This document shows, in pieces, positions 1 to 11,301 of a stretch of 64,000 nucleotides of DNA; position 1 is the stretch's first letter, and the number at the start of each line of letters is the position of its first letter. The notes under the pieces are model-generated. The model did no database searches. It had not been told where the DNA came from and saw only the letters and a program-made list of their open reading frames with translations. The DNA lies in contig OZ024851.1 of the NCBI GenBank assembly GCA_964017145.1, positions 3,286,001 through 3,350,000 on the forward strand, given 5' to 3'. The translations under genes were made by a program, and so were the position numbers. This DNA is from Agrocybe praecox (taxonomy: Eukaryota; Basidiomycota; Agaricomycetes; Agaricales; Agrocybaceae).

Positions 1-1126
1 ACAAAAGAAATGAAAGATATCAAAAATGTGATGAAAGCAAGGGGATGAACGAATCGATGATGGCCCATGGGCCATACATGAAGAAAGAAAAACACAAGAG
101 TAAGAAAACATACCCTTAAAACCTCGATTTCCGTCTCGATTCCTAACGGTATTATCCACAGTACCACCCCTGATCAACTTCACCACCACCTCTTCTCCCC
201 ACTAACTATTCAGACCGAGCATGAATTTCCAAAACTTCGCCCTCTCCCCGGGTCTGCAGGAGTAAATACAGCCCAAATTTGGGGATGGTTCGGCGTGGAT
301 GACCAGCCGCGTAAGCTAGGGCAGCTGGGTGCGCGTATACTTCCGGTATGTGTACCTAGGCAAATACTGCTGCGTTCGGGTTCCCACTAAATTGATTCGG
401 GTTGGGATGTGCCAGTGCGGTTGCTAGCTAGCTCTGTTGGTGATCCTAATGGTTCTGAGAGAGAGCAACGGTCGCGCGTTGCTGTTGGCGTCTAAGGATG
501 AGCACTGAGCACTGAGCTTGGAGGCGCCGGTAAGCTCTGTATCGTGGGTATTGGCATGGCGTTGTACGTGTGTCCTCCCTGTGCGTCACCGTCTCACTCC
601 CATCTTACTGCGTCCCTTGCCACCAATATCCTCCATCTTCGTCGCTTTGTTTCGTTTAATGTGTACTCTGATCCCTTCATAACACTTCTGTAGTGACCCG
701 CTCGTTCAGTGACTTGACGCGTAGTATTTAGATTGAAGAAAACAGTCGAGGAAGAAGAATGAAAGGCACACTTATGGTCGGGTGATGCCATGTCGGGTTA
801 GGGTTCGGATCAAATGTTCAAATTTCCGCGGATCGTTCTTTATTCGTCGCTGTTTGGTGATTTCGATATGTTCTTTTATTTTCGGTGAACGTACACCTGC
901 TCTAAGCGTGTTACGGTCTCCAGTCAGGGCTTCATTCCTTTCTCTGCGATCTGGGTGTGTCGTCTCTTTCACTATGCGTTAGCGTCCAAATTCGTGCTTT
1001 CTTCTCTCGCCCCGCCTCTGCTGGTATCGCTCGTCCGTGTCATTCCTTTGTGTTTGCACGCTCTTGACCTAGCGCCTTTTCTTTGTATCGTCTATGTCGC
1101 CCGTGCATGTTTTCACTTAATCCTTC
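1..1126. other. no recognisable gene
   Basis: No open frame here has recognisable domains or a convincing exon structure. The segment may be promoter or older debris of the decayed lyase locus that starts at about 1127. A short tandem (AGCACTG-type) doubling is visible near 500. Confidence 0.5.
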
Positions 1127-1440
1127 AGTCGTACTCAGCTCATCTGGATCGAATCACCTACAAACCCGACCCTCCGCCTAATCGACATCCTCTTCATCGC
1201 ACGCATTGCCGCCTTGCACCCGCTCGCCCACCCGCTCATCGTAGTCGACAACACCTTCCTCTCCCAATTCTACTCCTCCCCTCTGCTCCTCGGCGCGGAT
1301 ATTGTTATGCACTCTCTCACGAAATACGTTAATGGCCACCGGACGTCGTCAAGAGTGCGTTGATCTTCCCGGAGCGTGCTCACACGGACGACAGGCATGT
1401 CGGGCTGGTTGACCGCGTGAAGTTCTTGCAGAGCCTTCAA
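1127..1440 (+). pseudogene. cystathionine gamma-lyase-like fragment (copy A, middle part)
   Basis: A broken piece of a PLP-dependent Cys/Met metabolism enzyme of the cystathionine gamma-lyase/synthase family. Reading the frame of TGG at 1145 gives [15 protein letters not shown], then VVDNTF and [18 protein letters not shown]. The last piece contains the S-x-T-K lysine that binds PLP in this family. Two bases are missing near 1332, after which the frame resumes as DVVKSALIF and GLVDRVKFLQ up to about 1437. No start, N-terminal part or C-terminal part is attached, so it cannot encode an enzyme. Homology stops within a few bases of the dispersed repeat at 1443. The piece covers the region deleted from the other copy at 6241-7679, so the two are independent relics of paralogous genes. 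Confidence 0.88.
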
Positions 1441-1442
1441 CG

Positions 1443-1621
1443 CGTCCTGAGAATGTTTATATCATATTTTTTGGACTATTTTTTAAGCCAGTGAATTCTA
1501 TAATCACTCAGATCTGCTCAGTGCGCAAAAAACGCTGACTGGATCCCTTCAACTATTTTATCATCATCGTATCAAACGAGGAATTTATCTGACTGCTTTG
1601 GCCTGCTCGGTGTTTTCACCG
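1443..1621. repeat. dispersed repeat, copy 1
   Basis: About 179 bases that align along their whole length with 13786-13980. Both begin with CGTCCTGA, pass through TATATCATATTT, a GCTCAGTG block, a GATCCCTTCAAC block and a TTGGCCTRCTCGGTG block, and end at a TTCRCCGT block. The sequence is diverged, with several small indels. No inverted ends or coding frame were seen. It starts right where lyase homology ends, which suggests an insertion or a break point. Confidence 0.75.
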
Positions 1622-2152
1622 TAAGGTCGTTGATATCATCTGTTCAATATTCTTATGAGTTTCTGTGAGAAAATAACTTTGCTGTTGCTAAGTCTTGGGA
1701 CGTAGTGTGACGTAAACGAGCGAACGAGACGTGCGACGAAAGGACGAGATGAGCAAGAAAATCCGACATGGGCGCCAGCAGTGCTAACTGCTAAGCGTTA
1801 TAATTATAGCCTAGTGAGGACGATCACCGAGTGTCAAAGTGGTGGGTTGGTAACTTGGTATGTTGTAAAAATCCTATTCTACAGACTACAGAATACATTG
1901 GTTTTGGGGTTTCTTTGCAATCCTCTTTCTCAGGAATAATGTTGTCCTCGTTTAAGCCAGTTTTAGCTTCGCATCTTATCAAATTTGCACTCCAGAGTTG
2001 TTTCAAGCTATTCTGCAGGTTACACCCAGCCTTGTCGTTTTGCAGTTGTTTTGAAGCCAAAGGATAATGCTCGCAGTTATATACGTAGTCCTTTGTGAAG
2101 CACTCTCGGCGCGTTCCTCATTTATGAAAATGGCGCACCATGCTTGCCCGCT

Positions 2153-2160
2153 TATATAAA
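2153..2160 (+). promoter_or_regulatory. TATA-like box of NACHT gene A
   Basis: TATATAAA lies 158 bases before the proposed start codon at 2318, in a spot fitting a fungal core promoter. The corresponding stretch is missing from unit B, where unrelated sequence (about 8131-8385) takes its place. The assignment rests on motif and position only. Confidence 0.4.
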
Positions 2161-2317
2161 AGCGAAACTGTGGGAACCGTGGAGCACGAGGCAGTGCTTG
2201 CATAGTACGTTTATCGGAATATTGATCGTGACTTCTCTTACTTTTCTTCCTTTTCTTCCTTTCACCCCGTTCGCGATTGCTCAACTCTTTGGCACCAATT
2301 AACCAGCTATAAAAACC

Positions 2318-5006
2318 ATGGAGCAAGCCAACCTGCAGGGCTCAGTGTTCCCTTCGCTATCGCAAGCAATATTCACAGGTGGAACCTTTACTTCTCATAT
2401 TACATATTCCCAAAGTCCTGCAAAGCGTATGTCGCCAAAATCACTGTTTTTCTTCTTGATAGTAACTGGATCTATTAAACTCGTAATTTAGCTGGATTTG
2501 ACTCACGGCTCTTGTCAGCTGTGGCCCCCAACGCGCTCCACAACTCCGGACACTCCTTCGATCTTCCAAAGTGTCATCCGGGCACCCGCGTTGCAGTCAT
2601 ACAAGCCCTGCTGGACTGGGCGAATGGCGAACAAGAAGAGACCCGCGAAAAGCATATCGCGTGGCTCAGTGGTCCAGCTGGGTCGGGCAAATCTGCGATT
2701 GGAAGATCCCTATGTGAACGCTGTACTGCCGACTCTCAGGAGGCGAAAGGAGCGCTCGCGGCGCTCGGAATCGTCGTCGCCAGCTTCTTCTTCAGCTCGG
2801 CTGACCCGACACGAAACCATTCAAAATCTCTGGTGCCGACCATTGCGTACCAGATCTGTTCTGTCAGCCCTGCTGTACGCAACGCGGTCTCTGCATTTGT
2901 TGATTATGATCCTTTGATTTTTAGCCGATCTTTGCGAACACAACTGTCCTCGCTAGTCGTTAATCCCCTCCATGCAGTATACGCCAACGAGCCCCACAAA
3001 GCACCGCGTTTCCTGATGGTGATAGATGGCCTCGATGAATGCAAGGACAAGGACAGCCAACGAGATATTTTGGAGTCTCTCCTACATACGATCAATATCT
3101 CACGCGCACGAGGCATCACCATTCGCATACTCGTCTGTAGTCGTCCAGAGACCCAGATCTCCAATTCGTTTGATGCTCCAAGCATGCGCCCCGCAGTCTT
3201 CCGGATGTTTCTAGGCGATGAATATTCTCCCTCCGATGACATCAGATTATACCTGCATGATAGATTTGCACACATCCGAGAAAGTCATAACTTGAAGGCT
3301 CTCATTCCGCAATCGTGGCCAGCCGAAAAGGTGGTGGATCAAATAGTAAAGAAATCATCCGGACAATTCATTTTTGCTACCATATTGATGCGATATGTCG
3401 AATCCAGTCGCCACCGTCCGCATCACAGACTCCAGTCTGTGTTGGGGTACCGTCCACCATTCAAAGACCTTCCATTTGCGGAGCTCGATGCGCTGTATAC
3501 GCATATCATAATGATGGCGGACGAACCGAACACAGCCATTGATATACTGGTCTACCCTGCTCTCTATGACTATATACTAACTTCGCATGCCATAGAAAGG
3601 TTGCTGGACCTGGAATCTGGAGATGTCCCAGCGTTTCTCACTGATCTTTCAGCCATTATTGAACTTCGAATGGATGAACACTATGGCCCATTTCCTATTT
3701 ATTGGTTGAAGCTTCACCACAAATCCTTTTCAGATTTTTTATTCGACTCTCAGAGATCTGGGAAATTCTACAGGAATCGCACCGACACCAGATCCCGGCA
3801 CGTTCTGCGGCTAATTCAGGTACTTTCAGGTAAGGAAGCATTGTGGCACTGGCCACTCCATGATGTCTTAACTATTACTCACTCACTTCATGGATTTAAG
3901 AAGAACATACAGGGCACCAATTCTTAGCCCATGAATATGTTGTTAACGCTCTCCTGCAAGCCGACGAAAATGCACCATACCAGGACTGGAAAAACTCAGA
4001 TCAAACAAAATTTCTTGATGCTGTTGCTCATTTCCCAATAGATTCATACTTCAGAGCACTATCTTCACCTCAGTTCGAGAAATCCGTGTCACATCGGAAT
4101 TTTTTTCCATTCTTACTCACATTGCTATTCGAACTTGTGCGAATTCATATCTTTCATCTAAAATATATACGCAAACTAACCTACAAGTTCGAACAGAATA
4201 AACACCCAGAAGTCAAGGATCTCCTACACGAACGCATCAAAACCGCCTGCGAATGTATCATATCAGAGCTGTTTACGCAATCTTCTGACAATTCGGAAAG
4301 CAATTATGTATTTGCTCAAAGCTTCATCACCAAGTGTCGACCCTATCCTGTGCATGAGGATATCAACTCTTTTACTCTCATGCTCTGTGGACTGACAGAC
4401 CCTGGAGTGCCTGTAGACGCGATAACTCAAACCTTTCTTGGTCTCCTTACCAATGCCGAGAAATCAAGAATACTTGCCAAAGCGGCACTTTATTGTTTGG
4501 AGAAACTACAGGACAAGCCACGTCGAACTAAGCAAGAGGCAAATAGGCATCTTCAACTCCCTTCCATAGCCCTAAGAAAAAGGAGGATACATGCGTGGAG
4601 ATGGCATATGCGTGCCGGAAGCCATGTTTTCGAGGGAAAACTGGTGCTTAGTGATAGTTGGAAGGGGCTTAGGAGGATTACATATGGGGACCTCACCTCC
4701 AAGCACTCCACTGTGAGCCACGATCAAATTTATTCCTTCGAATGCTTTGATTGGGTTCTTCGAACATCGTCGAAGGATACTACTTATTGGTTTACTTACC
4801 TGATTTGTCTGGAGGATCTATGCCTCTACCTACCGTTGGCAGCCCGATATCCTCCTCTCATCCAGCTTTGCAGGACGAAATCATTTGCACCTATGTCTAT
4901 GATATTCCCGGCGTTCAGCCGACGAGCACGCCGAAAGATAGCGCAGTACTTAGAACGAATGGAGTCCGGAGATACCAGGGAGGAGGTGATGCCGCGCAGC
5001 GATTAG
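2318..5006 (+). CDS. NACHT-domain NTPase (NLR-like), intact copy
   Basis: Three exons, 2318-2426, 2492-3829 and 3913-5006, join in frame into 846 residues. GTATGT and GTAAGG donors and AG acceptors bound the introns. The N-terminus (about residues 1-40) is short and has an IFTGGTF motif, common just before NACHT domains in agaric proteins. The NACHT core follows, with Walker A GPAGSGKS at about 97-104 and Walker B FLMVIDGLDE at about 210-219. The C-terminal half (about 480-846) shows no WD40, ankyrin or TPR repeats and is unassigned. By family analogy these are STAND-type signalling ATPases linked to non-self recognition or cell death; the role here is inferred. The start is the first ATG in frame with the motif. 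The gene sits between two lyase fragments and has a dead tandem copy at 8531. Intact frames suggest it is functional. Confidence 0.88.
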
Positions 5007-5087
5007 TGGTCATGTACTAGTACTTAAAATATTATTGTACCACGTACTGACGTATGCTGAGATCAGCGTCTGTGATGTAAGCTAGCC

Positions 5088-5150
5088 ACTCCCGCAAGCC
5101 CCGTGGGGGGGCGGGTTCCTGTTTGGCGGCATGATTTCGGTGAGCGATAG
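5088..5150 (+). pseudogene. cystathionine gamma-lyase-like sliver (C-terminal glycine-rich part)
   Basis: About 60 bases match the stretch at 7343-7395 in lyase relic B. Both share a GGGGCGGGTTCC block and GGCGGCATGATTTC or AGCGGCATGATTTC, read as GGF/GFL...GGMIS, the G-G-M-[LIV]-S motif seen near the C-terminus of these lyases. Similarity ends at a stop soon after. It lies directly after the NACHT duplication unit, so unit A is framed by lyase pieces on both sides. It is short, but the in-line match in the expected reading frame supports it. Confidence 0.6.
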
Positions 5151-6240
5151 TTAGAAAATGGAATTTAAAATCAAATCAATGGGAGGGTGAAACTGGATAT
5201 AAGAAAATCTTCAAATAAAATTTAACATGTGATGCTGACTGCGCCTATGACCCACCATGGTACACCTCCTGCACGTAGCAGACGTTGGATTCCGAAGGCG
5301 AGGTGTGTACATAAATGAGTTCTGTATGATCCAGCACGTTAGATATCTTTTTCAGTAGAGGATTAAATTCATGCGAAGCCTGCTAATGCCTCTCTCGCCA
5401 ATATCAGTGATCCCTGTCCGTACGAATGCGGTCCTAATTTATATTGACAAAAAGCAGCAAAAAAAAACATATGTTTTTTTTCCAGCCTGGCGTGAATATT
5501 TGAATGGTCATTTAGAACGTGCTTGCAAGACATAGGCAATACAAGATATAATACGAGATTATCTCATCTACTCCGTTTCCCGTCACTATTTTTTTCTTCA
5601 ACCAAATGTTTATGGAAGGGTTTCCGCTTCACACGATGTGGTACTTAGTGTAGTCTGGGCAACGGCCCGATTCCTATAGATTAGATTAGATCCCCTCTGT
5701 ATGACAGCGCGACGCGTCCATAGCCGAATCCATTCCATTCTTTGACCACTACCGCTATCGTCTGGATGACCTTGATAAGTCGTTTGTGTATTTTTCACCA
5801 AATGGTTCGTAATACGCCTCACTCATCCTAAGCACGGGTTTATTCCCAGAGTGCGTGCTACTGTTACGTGCGACGCGGAGCTTGGGAGGGGTGCAAGAGC
5901 GTAGGATTGGGGCTCTGTCGGTCAGCTTCTTTTTGTCAGCTATAAATGCTGGCATACTGATACAACATCATACGCCAGCATACGCCATAGGGTATCATCT
6001 ATAATTTATACGTTTTACACCACCCACCCAGCTGTGGCGATAGATATATAAACGACGGCCTTGGGACGATCGGTGGGGTCAATTTTTCCTGATCAAAGCT
6101 CTTCCTTCCCTTCTTGCTTACGTTCTTCTTCCCAGACATCGAAAAACGAGTTTTATTTTAGCTTTCTTCTCTTCCCCCTTGTCTTGTCACCACCCATTTG
6201 AAAATAAAAACTGGCTCCTGGCGTGAACATACCCACCACC
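5151..6240. other. intergenic, includes promoter of lyase relic B
   Basis: No coding frame is recognised. A poly-A/poly-T stretch lies near 5459-5480. The last 200 bases hold a TATA-like box and pyrimidine-rich sequence leading to the ATG at 6241. Confidence 0.5.
6045..6053 (+). promoter_or_regulatory. TATA-like box of lyase relic B
   Basis: TATATAAAC lies about 190 bases before ATG 6241, followed by CT-rich sequence typical of fungal leaders. It fits a once-active promoter of the now broken gene. Confidence 0.4.
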
Positions 6241-7679
6241 ATGATCATCGCTAACGGCGGCTCTGCCCCTTCCAACGGCGTCACCACTACCAATGGCGTC
6301 TCTGCTACTCCTCCCAACGGTGTAACCACCACCAATGGCGTCAACCGCTACACCACCAACGGCAGCACCATCAATGGCATACACAAACCACACACCGACG
6401 AAGCCTTTGGCCTCGGAACACGCGCGATTCACGTCGGGTCCGAGGCGGACTCACAGACAGGGACTGTCATTCCGTCTATTTCGTTGAGTACGACGTATAA
6501 GCCGGAAGTGATTGGGGTACATAAGGCGTGTATTTCCCTTATATCTGAAATTTTCTGTCTTTTTTTTTTGGGATGCGCTAACCCCTCCTCCTCTCACAGG
6601 GCTAGGAATACTCCCCGAACCGCGCAGCTCTCGAAAGAACTCTCGCACCTCTCAAAGCAGGCGGTGCACACGCTCTCGCCTTCTCCTCTGGCTCTGCGAC
6701 CACCACCACCGCGCTCTCCTTGGGACCCAACGCGCATGTGGTCAGCGTGAACGACGTGTATAGCGGGACGTTTCGGTATTTAACCAAAGGTTGCGGGTGT
6801 TAATCAGGGCTTGGAGGTGGATTTTGTGGATTTTGAGGTTGAGGATGAGGGTCCCCTCTCCTTCTCGGCGCGGACATCGTCATGCATTCTCTGACGAAAT
6901 ATGTCAATGGCCACTCGGACGTCGTTATGGGTGCGCTGATCTTCTCAGAGCGCGCGCAGGTAGATGAGAGGCTTGTCGGGCTGGTGGACCGCATGAGGTT
7001 CTTGGAACATGCAATTGGGGCCGTGCCGAGTGCGTTTGATTGTTGGCTTGCTTGCACAGAGCGGTGCGAAGACTTTGCATCTTAGGATGAAGGCGCACAG
7101 GCAGAACGCGTTGGTGGTGGCCAAGTACCTCGAATCTGTCCGCTATGATGGGATCGAATGCTCGCTAGATGGGATGAGAGTGAGAGTGGTGGAAGATGTG
7201 GTGTACCCGGGCTTACCTGGCGCAAATAAAGCGAGCTACGCGCAGAGAAAGTACGAGCTGGCGTGGAAGATGCTGAATCCGCATGCGAGGAAATGGATCC
7301 TGGAGCGCTTCGAGGGTGCATTGGGACCAGATCTTACCTCTACCCGAAGCGCCGAGGGGCGGGTTCCCGTTCAGCGGCATGATTTCCTTGCGGTTGGCTC
7401 CGTCTTCCCCTTCCTCCTCTCCATCTACTTCCTGAACCTCTCCTCAACACTCCTAACCTCCCTCTCTCCCTGTTCTCCCTCGCCGAGTCCCTAGCCGAAC
7501 ACCCCGCACGAATGACGCATGGCTCCATCCCCACTGCTGAGCGCGAGGTGTTGGGTATTGGGGAGGGCTTGGTCCACCTCAGTGTGGGCGCTTCGGATGT
7601 GGGGGATTTGGTTAGGGATTTGGAGGGTGCGTTGGGGGTTGTTGCTAGGGGCGTGGGTGTTCAAGCGGTTAATGTTTGA
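6241..7679 (+). pseudogene. cystathionine gamma-lyase-like relic (copy B)
   Basis: A nearly full-length but broken gene of the PLP-dependent cystathionine gamma-lyase/synthase family (transsulfuration). The N-terminus has a low-complexity TNGV-type leader, then GTRAIHVGSE. An intron (about 6519-6599, GC or shifted donor) is followed by an in-frame TAG at 6603 where the family has GYEYSR. GPNAHVVSVNDVYSGT follows. Further damage: an extra A near 6786; an internal deletion at about 6850 that removes the WIESPTNPT to VVDNTF block; a 4-base TTGC duplication near 7050; and shifted frames around 7365-7490. SLTKYVNGH (PLP lysine), YPGLP, YAQRKYELAW, GSIPTAERE and a final VQAVNV with stop at 7677-7679 are still readable. 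It is clearly non-coding as it stands. Confidence 0.9.
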
Positions 7680-7978
7680 GGTTTAGGCCTCGTTGGGCTT
7701 GAAGCGGAAGTGATGTGAATGGTTGGTGTGTCGGGGGAAGGGAGAAGATGGTTCATAGACTAGAACAACTCGAATCGTTTCGTTTTCGTAAGTTATTATA
7801 TTATATCATATTATTGTTGCGAACGCAGTCCCAATCACTTCAGGATGATCGATGAGATCTGATTCACATTATAAAATTCAGACTGTCAAATCAGGAGAAC
7901 ATAGGTAGGTAGATGTGGGCGATATTATTAGAGTCCTGAGCGATGCGTGTTTCATTCTAATTACTTCGGTCACGCGGA

Positions 7979-10900
7979 GTGAGGACAATCGCCGAGTGTC
8001 AAAGTGGGTTGGTAACTTGGTATATTGTAAAAAGTCCTACTCGAGGATTCAAATGACGCACGCACTTATATACGTCGTCTTTATGAAGCACTCTTGGTGC
8101 GTTTTCTCGTTCATCTTTGCTAGGGTCATTTTCAGCACGCAGAACGCTCGTCGGCGTTTCAATAATACTAGGGGGGTCACTTGGAACTGACAGTTCTCAC
8201 CCGGTTCTGAATCCTGAATCCGGGTCTGGGTTCGATTTTGACGAGAACCGATTTGTTAAAAATCGTGGCCAGAGAACCGACTGCTTGCAGTTTCGACTCG
8301 AGAGCCGCAACTGCAACGATTCCGGTTCTGATTTTCACTGAGTGATGCCAATTCAAAATACAAAGAACATATATATATTCCGCCTTGATGTGTTATTTAT
8401 GCTTGCATAATTTTAAGTCCCGATTAGCACCTTGATCCGATTATCGACTGTGACCTCCCTTGCTTTTGTTCCTTTTACCCTGCTCGACATTTCTTGACTC
8501 TTTTGTACTCATCGACCAGGTAAACAGTCCATGGAACAAACAAACCTGCAGGGCTCAGTATTCCCTTCTCTATCGCAAGCAATTATCACAGGTGGAACGT
8601 ATGTTTCTCAAATTACATATTCCCAAAGTCCTGCAAAGCTTACGTCCCCAAGATCGCTGTTCTTCTACTAGATAGTAACTGAATGGGTTCAACTCGTAAT
8701 TCAGCTGGATATGACTCAAGGCTTTTGGCAGCTCTGGCGCCCAACGCGCTGCACGACTCTGGGCATACTTTCGATCTTCCCAAGTGTCATCCGGGCACCC
8801 GCGTTGCAGTCATACAAGCCCTGCTGGACTAGGCGAAAGGCGAACGAGAAGAGAACCGCGAAAATGATATCGCGTGGCTCAGTGGTCCAGCTGGTGCTGG
8901 GAAATCAGCGATTGGAAGATCCCTATGTGAACGCTGTGCTGCCGACTCTCAGGAGTCGAAAGGAGCGCTCGCGGCGCTCGGAATCGTCGTCGCCAGCTTC
9001 TTCTTCAGCTCGGCTGACCCGACACGAAACCATTCAAAATCTCTGGTGCCGACCATTGCGTACCAGATTTGTTCTGTCGGCCTTGCTGTACGCAACGCGG
9101 TCTCTGCATTTGTTGATTATGATCCTTTGATTTTTAGTCGATCTTTGCGAACACAACTGTCCTCGCTAGTCGTCGATCCCCTACATGCAGTATACGCGAA
9201 CGAGCCCCAGAAAGTACCGTGTTTCCTGGTTATGATAGATGGTCTCGACGAATGCTTGGACAAGGACAGCCAACGAGATATATTGGAGTCTCTCCTACAT
9301 ACGATAAATATGTCACGCGCACGAGGCATCACCATTCGCATACTCGTCTGTAGTCGTCCAGAGACCCAGATCTCCAACTCGTTCGATGCTCCAGGCATGC
9401 GCCCCGCAGTCTTCCGCATATTTCTAGGCAATGATTATTCTCCCTCCGACGACATCAGATTATACCTCCGTGATAAATTCGCGCATATCCGAGCAAGTCA
9501 TAACTTGAAGGCTCTCATTCCGGAATCGTGGCCAGCCGAAGAGGTGGTGGATCAGATAGTACACAAAGCATCCGGACAATTCATTTTTGTTGCCACAGTG
9601 ATGCGATACGTCGAATCCAGTCGGCACCGTCCGCATCACAGACTGGAGTCTGCGTTGGGGCACCGTGCGCCGTTCAAAGACCTCCCATTTGCAGAGCTGG
9701 ATGCGCTGTATATGCATATCATAATGATGGCGGACGAACCGGACGTAGCCATTGATGTACTGGCCTACCCTGCTCTCTATGGCGGTATATATTCAAATGA
9801 CATAGAAATTTACCTGGAACTGGAAGCTGGAGATGTCCAAGTGGTTCTCACTGAGCTTTCAGCCATTGTTAGACTTCAAATGGTTGCATCCAATCACCCA
9901 TGTCCTCATTATTGGGTAGGAGTTCACCATAAATCCTTTTCAGATTTTTATTCGATTCTCAGAGATCTGGGCGATTGTACAGGAATCGCACCGACACCAG
10001 AGCCCAGCACGTTCGCCGGGTAATTCAGGTGTTTTCAGGTGAGGAAATATCATGGCACTCGCTACTCCATAATGTCGTAATTCTTATTCATTCACTTTGG
10101 TGATTTAAGAAAAACACGAGGAGCCCCAATTCTTAACTATAGACTGTGTTAATGCCGCTATCCTGCAAGTCAACAAAGATTCACCGTACCAGGACTGGAA
10201 AAACTCAGATCAAACAAAATTTCTCGACGCCGTTGCTCATTTTCCATTAGATTCATACTGCAGAACACTTTCTTCGCCTCTGTTCGAGAATTCTTTCCCA
10301 CATGACAAATTTCTTCCGTTCTTACTCATACTGCTGTTTAAATTTGTGCGAAATCATTTTTCTCATCTAAAAACATGTACGCAAACTAACCTACAAGGTC
10401 GAACAGAATAAACACCCAGAAGTCAAGGATCTCCTACACGAACGCATCAAAACCGCTTGCGAATGTATGATATCAGAGCTGCGTACGCGATATTCTGACA
10501 ATTTGGAAAGCAATTATATATTTGCTCGAAGTTACATTGCCAATACCCCTCGACCACATCCTCTGTTTGAAGATAACAACTCTTTCTCTCTTATTCTCTG
10601 CCAACTGGCAAAAGATGGAGCGCCTGCAGACGCGATAACTCAAACCTTTCTTAGTCTCCTTACCAATTCCGATAAATCGAGAATACTTGCCAAAGCGGCC
10701 CTTTATTGTCTAGAGAAACTACAGGACAAGCCACGTCAAACTAAACAAGAGGTAAATAGGCATCTTCAACTCCCTTCCATAGCCCTAAGGAAAAGGAGGA
10801 CACATCCGTGGAGATGGCATATGCGTACCGGAAGCCATGTTTTCGAGGGAAAACCGTTGCTTGGTGACAATAATACGCTTAGGATTACATATGGGGACCT

Positions 10901-11301
10901 CACCTCCAAGCAGTCCTCTGTGAGGCCCATTCAGATTCATTCATTTGAATGCTTTGATTGGGGTCTTCGAGCGTTGCCATCCATATACACGGCGGAGACT
11001 GTGAGAAATACATCTGGTTGGTCGACTTACATAATTTTTCTGGAGAATCTGTGCATCTACCTACCATTGGCACCCCGATATGCTCCTCTCATCCAGCTTT
11101 GCAGGACGAAATCATTTGCACCTATGTCTATGATGTTCCCGGCTCTCAGCCGACGAGCACGCCGAAAGATAGCGCAGTACTTGGAACGAATGGAGTCCGG
11201 AGACAACAGAGAGGAAGTGATGCCGCGCAGCGCTTAGTGGTCATGTACTGGTACTTAAAATATTGTCGCACCAAGTACTCACGTATGCTGAGATCAACGT
11301 C
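7979..11301. repeat. segmental duplication unit B (contains dead NACHT gene)
   Basis: Same-orientation repeat of 1812-5072. Exons are close to identical over long stretches. The main difference is a block at about 8131-8385 that replaces the upstream region of unit A. Unit B follows about 300 bases after lyase relic B, and unit A follows lyase relic A, so lyase and NACHT were probably neighbours before the duplication. Confidence 0.85.
8531..11237 (+). pseudogene. NACHT-domain NTPase, degenerate duplicate
   Basis: Aligns with the intact gene at 2318-5006 through all three exons. The MEQTNLQGSVFPSLSQ start and Walker A GPAGAGKS are still readable, as is the Walker B MIDGLDE. Breaks, each visible against the intact copy: the first intron donor GT is TT at 8640-8641; TGG is changed to TAG at 8830-8832, before Walker A; one T is lost in the run at about 9944-9949; one base is gained near 10366-10378. 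The upstream region is replaced as well. An ATG-less open stretch from about 8833 keeps the NTPase core readable, but no plausible start or splice path restores a full product. It is annotated as a pseudogene, not as several short genes. Confidence 0.9.

Larger units (their letters stand above)
1812..5072. repeat. segmental duplication unit A (contains intact NACHT gene)
   Basis: This stretch is repeated at 7979-11301 in the same orientation. Similarity starts at a shared GTGAGGACRATCRCCGAG block (1813 and 7980) and ends just after a shared TATGCTGAGATCARCGTCTG block. It includes about 500 bases of 5' flank, all exons and introns, and a short 3' flank of the NACHT gene. The longest difference is upstream of the gene, where about 250 bases in unit B replace the TATA-containing stretch of unit A. 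Confidence 0.85.

Noticed and set aside
9046..10023. Long open stretch in NACHT copy B as a separate gene
   Set aside because: It lacks an ATG at a plausible place, begins after an in-frame stop relative to the intact copy and ends at a frameshift; it is part of the pseudogene.
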